A DNA stretch of 64,000 nt from Capsicum annuum (GCF_002878395.1 NC_061119.1:47881678-47945677); one strand, 5' to 3'. Positions 1 to 12,185 are shown, counted from the stretch's first letter. Translations and numbers: made by a program. The notes: generated by a model from the letters alone, not told the origin.

Positions 1-249
1 ACAAGAGGAAATGGAATTTGGAAAATTCCACAAGGGGTCCTCGATTATGGCACGTCGTTCCAGGGACCAAATTCAGAACTGCCCTTTTCCAGTGTCTTAG
101 CACGATTTCCTCCACGTCGTGCCAAAGTTCCAGGTCACAAAAGAAGGGGTAATGCGATGGCTCTGCGTCACACCATCCATTTGTTTACTAATTGTCAAAC
201 TCTAGTGACACAGAGCAATAGCGCCGCATCCCGCCAGGGGCCCAGTTCA
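1..249 (+). repeat. Fragment of a G1-type gypsy LTR
   Basis: This stretch matches the 3' LTR of the G1 gypsy element at about 17690-17925. Shared blocks include 'ccttttccagtgtcttagca', 'caaagttccaggt' and the CpG-rich 'gcgccagggg'. It is cut off by the window start on the left and joins G2-type LTR sequence at about 250. No coding capacity is seen. The join is a rearrangement breakpoint, because neither LTR is complete here. Confidence 0.75.
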
Positions 250-2105
250 GTATTGGGGTCAAGTTTATTAGTATTGGGGTCTGAGATTCTATTATGGGTA
301 GAGTGGTGGGTACCACTCATATGATGAGGTACGGTTCTTGTGGGGCAATCCTACCCACCTGCGTTCATTTTTTAAATTATAAGCTGAGGGCATTTTGGAC
401 ATTACCTCTCTTAACCCCTTATGACCCCATGACTTAAAACACCTTAGGGACTCCACTAACCCTATTATTCTCAATTAGAACACCTCTAAACACTCTTCAA
501 TTTTGCTTAAGCTCTTAGTTCAAGGAAGGCTAGGGTTTCTTTCAAGTCAATTAATTAAGGCTCTAAAGGGGTGATTTCTTTCTGTAGTCTTTGGTATTTA
601 AGGCATGTTAATCATCCCTCATTTTTAGTTCAACTAAAATCATGTTTTAATTAATGTTTTCAATGTAGAAATATGATATTGTTGTGGGTTTGAAATATAT
701 GTTGGGGATTTTGGTTATTGTTGGTTGGACTATGTTTTCCCATGATTAATTTATGGTTTTCATGGTATGATTATGGTTTTCATGATATAATTTTGGTTTG
801 AATATGTGAATTGCATGGGAATGGTTAATTGGTACTTGGTATTGGTTTTGAAAATCTTATGCCCCCAACATGTTTGATAAAATGCGTATAAGAATGATTT
901 TGCCACATAGTTTGACTTTTAATGAAAGCCCCGCATTGCGTAATAAGGTAAATTTGTTTCAAAAAGTTTGAAAAGACCTTGATAGCCATGACTTTGGTTA
1001 AATTGGAAACTTGTAGTCAAATTTGGTTTAAAAACATTTAAATCGGCCCGGGGGGCCATGGTATTGGTTAATGGTTTTGTTATGGCATAAATGGATAAAC
1101 TTGCAAGCTATAATATTTGGTATGACAATACCAATGGTTAATGTCTAATTAAAATGACTCCTTCATAAATGGTTGGTTATGTGTAAATGGTTTTAATATG
1201 GGATTAAAGAGGGATGTGTTAGCAAAGCCATAGAAGGTAGAGGTCCCAAAGGGACCAAAATTGGAAACTCTGGTTTTCCGACATAAGTATTGGTCTTGGT
1301 GACTGTGTCCATTAAGTCACACTTATATTTTGGGAGATGTATTAGTCATCTCAGGCTCTTTTCTCCAGTTGTGCGACAAATATGTACTGGGGCCCTATTA
1401 GCAGGGTTGAACCTATATAGCCTATGGGTGGATTTTGGATGGAAAAGCTGCAAAATCCTAGGTTTAAAGGCTTTAAATGTATGCTAAAACCTGGTTCCCT
1501 TTCCCATAATGGATTTTATATATATATATATATGTATGTATCATTATGATTGTATACTGTCGTTTGACTTGGTTTTGTTTTATGGCAATATTTTATCCTT
1601 ATCCTGAGTACATGTTGTGTTCACCCGCTAACCATCTTTGGACCTATATCCCCACGTGATGCAGGAACTGATCATACTATTCTTTCTACTCAGTGACTTG
1701 AATTCAGGGAAAACTACTGATTTAAACTGAAGTGGTGAGCTTTCATACTCCAGAAGCCCTTATTTTATATTATGGGTTTCTTTATGTACTTTTATTATTT
1801 CTTGGACATTGATTTTGGCTATGATTGGGGGCATGCCCCGATCGGATATTGTTTTGACTTTGGTTAGAGGCTTTGTGTGACTACTTTGGGATTAAGCAGT
1901 TTTGGTATTGGCGTCAACCTTGGTATTAAGGTTGATATCGTTTGTAAGGATTTGATTTATGATTGTTCTATTTTATGTTGTTATGTGTTCAAAATTTATT
2001 ATTATATAGTATAGAGCAGTACGGGTAAGGGGTTAGGGGTGGTATATGGTCTTAGATAGGGTTTGAGGCACCCGACACAACTAGGCCCCAGTTTAGATCA
2101 TATCA
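250..2105 (+). repeat. G2 gypsy LTR, 5'-truncated (copy A)
   Basis: This matches the complete G2 LTR at 21114-23201 from its position of about 21409 onward and ends at the same 'gatcatatca'. It contains a (TA)n run near 1518. ORFs inside it are not coding: no retroelement or host protein motif appears in any frame. The LTR end abuts an RT fragment of another gypsy element (G3) at 2106. The first 300 bp of the LTR are missing at the duplication's left breakpoint. Confidence 0.85.
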
Positions 2106-2214
2106 TCAGATCCAGCTATCATCATTCAGAGTCCAATAATGTAACATCTCAAAGATAGCTTTTAAAACTCGGTATTTAAAACTCAGTATGATCACTTTGA
2201 ATTTATAGTTATGT
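2106..2214 (+). pseudogene. G3 gypsy RT fragment, left part (copy A)
   Basis: About 110 bp aligns with the RT of the G1 gypsy element at 14590-14700 ('tcagctatcatcagctcaga' there, 'ccagctatcatcattcagag' here). It also carries a small internal direct repeat (aaactc.gtattt). The reading frame is interrupted exactly by the copia element at 2215 and resumes at 9080 with the sequence coding for MSFGL, the next conserved RT block. It is therefore one RT gene split by an insertion. It has frameshifts and is not functional. Confidence 0.8.
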
Positions 2215-2261
2215 TTTTAAGTCTTCAGATTGATGATTGACAAAGTCATAAGGATTTGATT

Positions 2262-5200
2262 TATGATAGTGGTTGTTCTCAGTATATGACAGGGAGAATT
2301 GACAACTTCCTCTCGCTTAAATCCCATGAAGGAGGTAGTGTTGCCTTTGGGAAGACTGGAAATAGTTTGAATAAAGCTATTGACGATGGTCATTTCATTG
2401 ATGGACTCAAATTTAGTCTGCTGAGTGTCGCTTAAATCTGTCACAATGGAAATGAAGTTAGATTTATTTTAGTCAAATGCTCAGTCAGTAGTATCATTAA
2501 TGGCAAAGTGTTAACAATATGGAGGAATAAGAATTTGTACATTAATGACCTAAGCTCCTGTGTGTCCAAAGATATGACATGCCTCAATATGCAAGAAGAT
2601 GTTGTTGATTCATGGCATCAGAGGCTTTTCCATGTTAGTTGTAAATTCTTGAATAAACTAGTCAAGAAGGATATTTCGAGGCTTGCCAAAAGTGAAGTTT
2701 GTCAGCTCCAAAGTGTGTGATTATTTTGCCAAAGAAAAACTGACAAAGTCTTTCTTCAATCCATAAAGAGAAATCAGTACTTCCAGATCTCTGCAACTCC
2801 TTCACATAGATTTGTGTGGCCACATAAAGATTGTCAGTAGAGGAGGAAATACATATATCTTATCATCATTGATAACTACTCCAAATTCACTTGGACCTTT
2901 TTCCTAATGTCAAAGGATGAGACCTTTTTATGTGTTTGAGGATTTTTCAAAGCAAGTTCAAGTAAAGTTCTATGAGAAGATTGTTACTGTTAGGTCAGAT
3001 CATGGTTCAGAGTTTAAGAATGCCAAATTTAGTGAGTCTGCATTCAGTTGGGAATTAGTCACAATTTTTCATTTCCTAGAACACCTCAGCTAAATGGTGT
3101 TGTGGAGGGTAAAAATAGAACTCTTGTGGATTAAAAGAATAATGCTTATAGATTCAGGACTTGATTACAACTTTTGTGTTGAAACCATTAAGACTTTATG
3201 TTATATGACTAACAGGTATCTTTTGAGATCTATTCTGTATAAGACACCTTATGAGCTTCTAACCAAAAGAAATACCAAGTTAAGCTATTTTAAACCTTTT
3301 TGTTGTAAGTTCTTAGTCCTAAATAATGGTAAGAAGGATGTTGGAAAATTTTATCCAAGAAGTGATGAGAGAATCTTTGTTGGTTACTCGTTAACCAGCA
3401 AAGCTTACAAGATCTATAACAAGTGGACATAATGTATGGAAGGGAGTGTTCATATTATATTTGATAAAGCAACAAATATTAGCAAGGGTAACACATCAAA
3501 TGATGAGGTTGATGAATTAGGGAATCCCTTAATTGTGCCAGAAAGATCTCATGAGGAACATAATAATGTTATGTACTTAGATCTAAAATCAGGAACAAAA
3601 GATGAAGCTTTAGGAGATCTGCAAAATTAAGTCATTTATCCAGATCTTGAACCTTCTTCCTGTGATAGAAATGATCAAATTGCTTATAGTGATGCCCCAA
3701 TAAGAATTGACTTAAATTCTAGTCAACTCATATCTTTCAAAACCAGATAGAGGCATCAATCCTTCTATCCCTTTGACAACCTCATATCTCCTCTGAATTT
3801 TGGTCTACAAATAAGAAATAGATTCGAGAAACTTTATGCCTTCTCTATATTCTTGTCACAAATTGAACCTAAGAATGTAAAAAAAGCACTAAAGGATGCA
3901 GATTGGATAAATTCTATGTAGGAAGAGCTCCACCAATTTGAAAGAAGCAAAGTCTGGCATTTGGTTTTAAATCCTTTGGACAAAACTATCATAGGCACCA
4001 GATGGATGTACAGAAACAAGACTGGTGAACATAGGAACACCATTAGGAACAAGGCTAAGTTGGTTGTACAAGGGTACAATCAAGAAGAAGGCATCGATTA
4101 TGGTGAGACTTTAGCTCTTGTAGTAAGAACGGAGGCCATTCAAATCCTTATTGTCGTTGCCTCTTACATAGAGTTTAAAATTTTCCAGATGGATATAAAG
4201 AGTGCCTTTTTAAATGGTTTTCTCAAGGAAGAGGTGTTTGTTAAGCAACCTACAAGATTTGAAAATATTGATCTATCTGACCATGTGTTTAAACTAGACA
4301 AAGCTCTTTATGGCTTGAAACAAGATCCTCGGGCTTGGTATGAGGGATTTTCCAAGTTTTGACTTGATAATGGGTTCAAAAAAGGAAAAATTAGCAACAC
4401 TCTATTTTGGAAAGTCTGAGGAAGGAATCTAGTTATTGTTCGAGTCTATGTGGATGACATCATATTTGGAGCCACCACAAGCTCCCTATGTGATGAGTTT
4501 TCCAGACTAATGAGTAGTGAAATTGAGGTGAGTCTGATAGGCAAACTAAACTTCTTTCTTAGCTTATAGATTAAATAGGGTGAATCTGGAACCACTATAT
4601 ACCAACAAAAGTATGTTTAAGACCTTCAGAAAAGGTTTCATATGGAGGATTTAGAGCCTATTGATACTCCTATAGGCACCTCTTCCAAACCAAATCTGGA
4701 TGTGCCTGGTCCTTCTGTGAATGATACTATGTATAGAGGGATCATTGGTTCTCTTCTCTATTTAACTGCCAGCAGACTTGATTTTGTTTTTCAATGTTGG
4801 CTTGTGCGTTGGGTTCCAAGCGTGTCTAAATAAATCTCATTTAAAGGCTGCCAAGAGGATTCTGAGATATCTTAAGGGCACCCCTATTCTAATTCTCTTT
4901 TATCCTACTGGAAACTACTTTGACTTGACTGAATATGTTGATGTTGAATTCTTAGTGGCTATAAAAAGCACGTCAAGTATGGCTCACTTTCTAGGGTTAT
5001 CCCTGATTTCATGGGGTACCAAGAAATAGAATTCAGTGTCTCTGTCCACATCCGCAGCTAAATATGTTGCTGTGGCATCATGTTATGCACAATTTTTATG
5101 GATCAATCAATAACTTAAGGACTTCAACATTCTCTTAGATTGCATTCTATTATACTGTAACAACACTAGTATTGTCAATATTGCAAAAAATTTGGTTCAT

Positions 5201-5346
5201 CACAAATGCACAAAGCATATTGATTTTAGACATCATTTCTTGAGGGATAATATTGAAAAGGGGTTGATCAAGATGGTTTTATGTAGCACTGTTGATCAAA
5301 TTACTGATATCTTTACCAAAGCACTTGGTAGAGAGTCTTTTGAGTA
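2262..5346 (+). pseudogene. Copia pol polyprotein remnant, copy A
   Basis: The domains run in copia order. The protease active-site segment DSGCS is at about 2263-2280. The GAG-pre-integrase zone (SWHQRL) lies in the ORF at 2508-2720. The integrase core is at about 2760-3432, with RSDHGSEFKN near 2996. RT spans about 3900-4600, including RWMYRNK, QMDIKSAFLNGFL and LYGLKQ in the ORF at 3961-4362 and an intact YVDD at about 4447. RNase H covers about 4850-5346 and ends near TDIFTKAL. Multiple in-frame stops (many TAG and TGA) and frameshifts break the frame into pieces. Compared with copy B, 16 of 133 residues differ in the RT block, so both copies have drifted without selection. Confidence 0.9.
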
Positions 5347-5678
5347 GAATTAGTCAAGGTTGGGATTAATGAGACCCAACTGACTATCTGCCACTTTCTC
5401 TTTTCTTTTTGTTTGTGGCTATGATTTGGTAAGCTGTTATCCATGTCAATTGTTCCATCGGGACATGGTTTCTTGTCTAACATCCTTAATGATGCCAAAA
5501 TAGGGCAAATTAATTGTGTTGATAAAGATATGGGTTCTCTCATTCAGGGGGAAATTAAATGCTCATGACAAGGGGAATAAGGTGGAACATACCTATATTC
5601 TTATAGGCATTAGTGATAAGGGAATTGGTTGGGTAACTAAGTTTGGAATGTACGGCTTATGTTGTGTTGCTAAAGTAT
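5347..5678 (+). other. Copia 3' untranslated region, copy A
   Basis: This non-coding stretch between the pol end and the solo LTR insertion is collinear with 28082-28408. It contains no ORF with recognisable motifs. Its last five bases, AGTAT (5674-5678), are the target duplication of the solo LTR. Confidence 0.7.
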
Positions 5679-8188
5679 TATAACACCCCGTACTTTAACC
5701 TAGCTTAAATTCATCCCAAAAATATTAAAGACTTGCTTTAGAGATAAATGTCCTTTTTTACAAGTGGAATTTTCAAGATTTTGACATTTTGTTGTGTGGG
5801 AAATTGAATAAGATTTCCATCGATATAAAATTTGCCTAAATCCGACAACCGGGTAAGAAGTTATGGCGATTTAAGTTTCAGTCGTTAAACATCATCATTT
5901 AGGCTAGTAGCGCATCGCGGAGTGTGTCAAAATAGAAATTATCAGCTTACAGTGTTGCTCTGCAATATTGGCGGATCGCGCTATAAATCCAATTCATAAT
6001 TATCAATTTTCAGTGTACCAACGCAATTCCACCACGTTGCGGTGCACTTCCAATTCAAAAATAAAGTGGCAACGTGATACCACTGCCTCATACCACCAAT
6101 CAATTTCTCATTTGTCCTTTTTCCAGTGACACAACGTGATAGCGCCGCGTCACGACAGGGGTCCAAATTGGGAAAATTATGCAAAAAATTAAAGTTGCAC
6201 CCAGGGTTAAAATAGTCTTTTCCCATGATTTTATTCTGTCCAGATGTGGGATTAAGCCCTAAAATGTGTAAAACCCTTCATTATTCACTTTTCTCCAAAA
6301 TCAAAAGATATTTCTCTTTAAGGAGGCACAAACCCTAGCTCTCAAGAATCAAGGTCAATTCTCCAGAATCTCTCCAAGAACCTTCAAGAACTCTTCTTCT
6401 CAGGTATGTTAGATGTTCATCCATAGATCCTTACCTTCTATGGAGCCCAAGAATCCTCTTTCAAAATACAAGATTTATGATTTATGATTTCCATGTTTGA
6501 ATTAGATTCAATTCATGTTCATGATGTTGTTTGAGTTTTAATCCATGATTTAGATTACAAGTTCCAAGAGTTGATCCTAGTATGTGTTGAATTACAAGAT
6601 ATTCATGATAAAACCTTCAATTTGCAAGTTGATTGTTGTAACCATGTTAACCTTAAGTGTTTATGATTTAATAAACCAAGCATGCTTCCCATGTGTTTGA
6701 TAAATTGTCTATGAGAAGGAACTAATGCCACTAACATGTATTCCCCATTTATGTACAAGTTAATGCATTACAAATGCTTGATAGAATGTCTCTTTGAATG
6801 AATTATGACTAAGTAAACATTGTTATGTTATTCAAGATTATACTTTGCTTTACTTTTCATACTATTGAGTTCTGGGGGTATTTAATACCCGATAATTTAG
6901 ATATTTACCTAGAGCCAGTGTGAGTTTTAGAATAGTATCAGTCATGTCATGATCAGTAGTACCCTCAGTCAGTTACAGAACTTAGTAGAACTCAGTCAGT
7001 CACAGAACTTAAGAAAACTCTGTGGTCTTAGTATTAATCTCGTTCAGTCAAGTTGATCAGTTCCGTGTCTTTCAGTTAGGAATAGGATTCAGCACCGAGT
7101 GAACCCAAGGATGGGGGGTCACAGAGGGTGTGATCCTTAGAAGCAATCCTTGTATTCTATAACTATGTAGCTAGCATAGGTTGAGATATCAAACCTACCA
7201 GTTGAGGGTTGACAAGGTGCTCTACCTACCAGTAGAGAGTACCGCCATTCTCGTTTAGGAAACAGAAGAGGGTGACTCTTCAGCTTGTCTTTACTCATGG
7301 TGCGGTACTGACATCCTTCCAATTAGGGTTACAGATTGGACCCCAGCTCAGGTATCTTAGTAGTTCAGATTGGGTCATATTGGTTAAAAGATTACCTCCT
7401 ACAGTTTTAATTTCAGTTTCAGTCTCAGTCTTTAGAATAAAACTTAGCTCAGTTCTACAGAATTAGGACTGTCAAATACAGTTACTCAGTTACCAGTAAT
7501 TCAGATTTAGGACTATCAAATATAGTCACTCAAATTATAAGTATATTCAGTTATCAATTATTAGATTTAGTTCCAGTATACTCAGTTACAGTATGTACAG
7601 TATGTTCAGTAGTTACAGATCCTCTATGTATGCTAATCCAGCACTTACATGTCATTCAGTTAGTTATTGTTCATGCATATAAAGCCATGTATTTGGCCAT
7701 ACCTCATTTAGCATACCAGTACATTCACATGTACTGATCACATACCCATTTCTTGTGATATGATATTTTATATCATAGGTTCGGATGCTCAGGTTTCTCA
7801 CCATGCTTAGCCAGATTTAGCCAGCAGTATTAGATTTAAAAGTGAGTCATCATAAATTAAGGATACATTTTTATTTTAGTACTTCAGCTTAGCAGTATTT
7901 TAGTAGATGGAGTTAGTTGAGGGATTGTCCCATCAACTCCATTTTTAGACAGATTCAATTAGAGGCTTTTCAGACTAGATTTTTAGATAGTATTTCATAT
8001 TCAGATGTTATTATTCATAATCAGTATTTTAGATGTTTTGAACCTTATGGCATTTCAGCCTAATTTTCCATATTAATTACAATATTATTATTCATTGCTC
8101 ATAGCAGATATCATTCATGGGTTATCTTGTGGTCCTTCGAGGTCGTAAGCACCGTGTAATGACTAGGGGGTAGTCTCGGGTCATTACA
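5679..8188 (+). mobile_element. Gypsy solo LTR (G1-type), copy A
   Basis: A single 2510-bp LTR lies between perfect 5-bp target duplications AGTAT (5674-5678 and 8189-8193). It starts 'taacaccccgtacttt', closely like the G1 LTR start at 17472, and ends 'gggtcattaca', like the G1 LTR end at 19967. No internal domain or second LTR is present. A solo LTR formed by recombination between the two LTRs of an element fits this best. It lies inside the copia 3' region, and the same insertion is present in copy B. Terminal TG has decayed to TA. Confidence 0.92.
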
Positions 8189-8278
8189 AGTATAGGCTAA
8201 GCTATGTACAAATTGATGGAAGATGTTGAATATGTTAATCTAATCATATGGGTTTGTAATCATCAAAAAGGGGGAAAT

Positions 8279-9079
8279 TGTTAAGTCCTTGTTTGGAAGA
8301 TTGACAAATTCATAAGTTTAGGACCTATTCCCTAAAGCTTTTGTTGTGATAGAAAAAGCCTCTATGAATTAAGGAATAGGTTAGGCTCACCGTTGCTATC
8401 AAATTCAAGTTTTCAGCTAACTCATGGTACAAAAGTTGGTGAAAAGTTATTGCCATTTTTTTGCCTCAACCAATAAAAATGTATATAGATTTTCTTGTGT
8501 TATAATATATAATGGTCATCTTCTTCAACAAGAAAACCAACACTTATATATACGCATAATTAAAGATTTTTTTGAAGTGTCATAGCACTGCAAATCAAAG
8601 GCTAGAACTGTAATAGGGAACATTTTGTTCATTAAGTTGTATCTCTATTTCCTATTGTAGTTGAGTCTTTTTATTTTGTACTTAAATTCTTGCCTACTCT
8701 TGCTTATAATATTCATTAGGTGTTGTGGTGTAACATTTAGCAATAATCTAGAGTTAGGTGGTTTAGCCAAACTAGAGTTAGCTTGTGTAGTCTAATTAGA
8801 GTTAGATAGAGGGTTGAGCAGTAGAGTTACTGCTTATGATTCTTGGTAATAGAGTTATTACTAAGAGAGAGATAGGATTAATAGTTTAATTCTTACATGT
8901 GGAGTCTACATTCAAGGTTTTTTTCTCCTTTAAGCAAGGAGTTTCCATGTAAAAATCTTATGTCTACCATTTATTTTATTCTTGTACTTTACATTTGGCA
9001 TCTCTCCTAGTTACTGTTGCTTGAATGATTGTGGGAACAGTTTCCTGAGCCAAGGAGCAACTCACCCCCAGCCCCTTTA
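8279..9079 (+). repeat. Copia 3' LTR, copy A
   Basis: It starts TGTTAAGTCC right after the polypurine tract 'aaaaagggggaaat' and ends 'cagccccttta' before the target duplication TATGT. It is 801 bp, against 847 bp for the matching LTR in copy B. Its few short ORFs are shadows. Confidence 0.85.
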
Positions 9080-10305
9080 TATGTCTTTTGGACTAATGAA
9101 TAACCCTGCAGCTTCTATAGACTTGATGAACAAAGTGTTCAAGTAATATTTGGACATGTTTATTGTAGTCTTCATAGATGACATCCTTGTCTATTCCCAT
9201 AGTGAGGGTGAGCATCCAGACCATTTGAGAATTGTCTTGCAAACTCTCAAAGATCATCAGTTATTTATTAAGTTCAGTAAGTGTAAATTCTAGTTGAAAT
9301 TAGTAGCGTTCCTTGGTCATATGATTTCTGGTGAACGCATTCAAGTAGTTCCTCAAAAGATTGAAGTAGTAAACAAATGCCTATACCCATCTCTCCATCA
9401 GATATTAGAGTTTTCTTAGGCTTATCTAGTTACTACAGATGGTTCATTAAAATATTTTCCCTATATCCACTCCCATGTCCAGACTGACTCAGAAGAAAGT
9501 AAAATTTCCATAGTCCGATTCTTAAAATAAAATTTTTCAAGAGTTAAAGACTCGACTCACCTCTGCTCCAGTATTGATGAGGGTTCAGATCGTTTTGTAG
9601 TTTATTGTGATGCTTCCATAGTTTGCCTTGATTGTGTGTTTTATGCATTGAGTCAAAGTTATAACATATGCCTCTAGACAACTCAATCCCCATAAGAATA
9701 ATTACCCCACTCATGACCTTAAGTTAACAACAGTCATTTTTGCCTTTAAGATTTGGAGGTATTACCTTTATAGGGTCCATGTTGATGTGTTCACTAATCA
9801 CAAGAGCCGTTAGTATGTGTTCAGTCAGTAAGATCTAAATCTCTTTTAGAGAATATGGTTAGAATTATTGAAAGACTATGATATGAGTGTCTTATATCAC
9901 CTGGGTAAGGCCAATATTATACCAACGCTCTTAGTAGATTGTCTATAGGAAGTGTTTCCCATATTGATGATGATTAGAATAAGTTGGTTCATGAGATTCA
10001 TTAGCTTGCTGTATTGGAAGTATGGTTGGTTGATTCAAACGATGGTAGTGTTTGGGTTTAAAATGGCTTGGAATCTTCTTTGATTTTTGAGGTGAAGGAA
10101 AACCAAGATAGTGATCTTATTTTGCTTAAATTGAAAGAGGATATTTAAAATCAGAAAGTTGAGGTTTTCTCCCAAGAGGGAGATGGTGTCCATTGTTGTC
10201 AAGGTAGGCTATATGTTCTGAATATCGATGATTTAAGGTAGCGGATGTTAGCGGAACCTCATGATTATCAATATTCTATTCACCTAGGAGCCACTAAGAT
10301 GTATC
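9080..10305 (+). pseudogene. G3 gypsy RT/RNase H fragment, right part (copy A)
   Basis: This continues the RT gene interrupted by the copia element. The readable segment shows MSFGL, then [15 protein letters not shown] with the catalytic Asp pair intact, then [15 protein letters not shown] and FLGHMISG. An RNase H remnant (YCDAS-like block near 9598) and the connection toward integrase follow. It stops abruptly at about 10305 inside the integrase zinc-finger region, where unrelated sequence begins. In-frame stops (for example after VFK and KF) and frameshifts are present. It is a Ty3/gypsy chromovirus-type pol fragment with both ends lost. Confidence 0.85.
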
Positions 10306-11105
10306 AAGAAACTTTCCTAACTCATAATTTCAGTCATTTTCAAGAAACCTACAAAATATAGATTGAGTTTTCTTTGCTAGAACAAATCAAGAAAATCTCC
10401 TAACTTACACTTCCAACCATTTTCAAGAATCCCAAAATTAAAAGTCTTTTTTTTAATATAAAGATTGGATTTTTTTGGTGGGTTTTAACCTTTAATGGTA
10501 AAACAAATCAAGAAAAGATTTTCAAGAAACCAACAAAAACAAAAAAAAATTATTTTTGTCAAATAAAGATTGGATTTTTAAGGTGGATTTTAATTGTAGA
10601 ACAAGAAGCAAGAAAACTTTGGTGGGAACTATTAAAGAAAATTTACAACTAGTGTAAACACCCACACCCCTTTATGATAGTTTGGTAGATTAGTACATTA
10701 CAAAGAGGAATGTGGGGTTCTTGAGTAGAGTTGGATACAAGCAAAGTTTGGTTTTTGGAAGGTGAGATATTATTATCATTGTATCATCATCACTATCAAC
10801 ACATTCTCATTTGTCACAACACAACTTTCTTTCCTATATTATGGAAGAACTTTCAATTCTTTATATGGAAGAAGAGCTATTATATTATTACTACTATAGA
10901 AAGAAGAGAATTATTGGTTTACTATAGAGCTTCTTCTTGCTTTGGAATCAAAAAATTAGTATTCTTCTTGGAATCAAAGAAATATTACTAAATTTTTTAT
11001 GTTAGGGAGAAGCAAAAAGAGAATTAAAGTCCAGCTTAGCTGGATTTGGCTCCCTTTATCATGGCACTTTCTATATGATTTTTAACAAATAATAGTGATG
11101 GAGCG
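10306..11105. other. Non-coding AT-rich segment, copy A
   Basis: This unique sequence starts at the G3 breakpoint and is collinear with about 33076-33885. It holds an imperfect local repeat of 'acaaatcaagaaaa' with 'ttttcaagaaacc'. There is also a weak splice-donor-like 'ggaaggtgagat' at about 10757. The 86-residue ORF at 10731-10991 is not maintained in copy B and has no known motif. I see no gene here. It could be intron sequence of the WAT1-like gene, whose exon 1 lies to the right on the minus strand. Confidence 0.5.
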
Positions 11106-11109
11106 GTAT

Positions 11110-11810
11110 CCTAAGATGAAGATTTTGAATTTGGTGAATAGTCAAGTCAAATCTCTAAAAGTAAAACGTAACAAATCATATTAATAAAATAATTCATTTT
11201 AGATTTTCGAAGAGTAGTTAAATCGATTATCTGGAAGTACAATGTGGCAAATCAAGTTACCACTATAAAATTCATGTAAGCTTCGAAGAGTAGTCAAGTT
11301 GATTTTCTAGAAGCAAAACTTGAAAAGTCATAATATCGATGTAATCCATTTTAGCTTTGACGAATAGTCAAACTGACTTTATAGAAGTGAAATGACAAAT
11401 CATATTACCAATATAATCTATTTTAACTTTAAAGAATAGTCTATTTGACTCTCTAGAAGAAAAATGTAACAGATTATAATATATATATATATACTCTATT
11501 TTAGCATTGAAAAATATTCAAATGGACGCACTAGAAGCAAAGATCAAATCATTATTATCAATGTAATCCATTTTAGCTTTGAAAATTAGTCAAATCGACT
11601 CTATAAAAGCAAAACGTAACAAATCATATTACACATATACTCTATTTTAGCGTTTAATAGTATTCAAATGGACTCTCTAGATGCAAGACCAAATAATATT
11701 ATAAATATACTTCATTTTAACTTTGAAGAGTATTTAAATCGATTCTCTATAAGCAAATCATGACAAATTGTATCACCAAATTTGAAAAAAAAATCTATAT
11801 TTATTTATCA
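11110..11810 (-). repeat. 72-bp minisatellite, copy A
   Basis: About nine diverged tandem units of roughly 67-80 bp are present. Each carries 'attttagctttga', then 'gaatagtcaaa.cgactct', 'tagaagcaaaa' and 'aaatcatattacc'. Unit anchors are near 11190, 11271, 11350, 11417, 11497, 11568, 11641 and 11712. It lies downstream of the WAT1-like exon on the minus strand, so probably in its former first intron. Copy B carries the same array at 33900-34580. Confidence 0.75.
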
Positions 11811-11981
11811 CATGACTAGCACTGTTTAATTAAAGGGAATCAATGTATAATCATGAAGAATTAATATTCCTAATCCAATAGTAATTATATGACCTAATCA
11901 TGTATAGATCTTATCTACTATTTAACACTTATTTATTTAACAATGGTCTACATATTTTTAGATTGGAGATGACTTTGTGAT

Positions 11982-12185
11982 TTAACTTTCAAGAATATAG
12001 GCAAAGGGTAGCATGGCAAAACCGGCAACAATATGTTGATAAGTTATGTAGGCATGAGGATTCATTCCATGATTGAAGGAAGCTTCAGTTATGAAGTATA
12101 AAAAAGTGTAAGCAATTTGAGCCAAAACCATAAGGATGTGAGGCTTGAACCTCTTGTAAGTTCCCATGCTAGACTCCATAGCCAT
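11982..12185 (-). pseudogene. WAT1-related (EamA/nodulin MtN21-type) exon 1, copy A
   Basis: The exon encodes about 66 residues starting MAMESSMGTYKRFKPHILM. It covers the first two transmembrane segments of the EamA drug/metabolite-transporter family (LMVLAQIAYTFLYF, then ITYQHIVAGFAMLPFAYI), with the family-typical GMNP..YITY between them. WAT1-related proteins are membrane transporters of roughly 350-400 residues. Here only the first exon is seen. The reading frame meets TAA right after a possible donor (gaaa|gttaaatc at 11986). Downstream exons are absent: minisatellite and gypsy debris follow. The 67 residues are identical in copy B. It is best called an exon fragment, though transcription from its upstream region cannot be excluded. 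Confidence 0.72.

Larger units (their letters stand above)
2215..9079 (+). mobile_element. Ty1/copia element (SIRE/Maximus-like), copy A
   Basis: The element is bounded by a perfect 5-bp target duplication, TATGT, at 2210-2214 and 9080-9084. The host sequence is the G3 gypsy RT gene. Only about 41 bp of the 5' LTR remains (2215-2255). Then a deletion joins to the protease motif, followed by GAG-pre-integrase, integrase, RT and RNase H remnants to about 5346. A gypsy solo LTR sits at 5679-8188, then a polypurine tract (8264-8278) and an 801-bp 3' LTR (8279-9079). Lineage is inferred from domain order (integrase before RT) and LTR type. Many stops and frameshifts make it dead. Confidence 0.9.

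Noticed and set aside
250..2105. Possible protein-coding gene in the ORF at 1290-1487
   Set aside because: It lies inside an LTR and is not conserved as a frame in the complete LTR copy at 22370-22570.
10731..10991. 86-residue ORF as a gene
   Set aside because: The frame is not preserved in the duplicated copy near 33510-33750 and has no recognisable motif.
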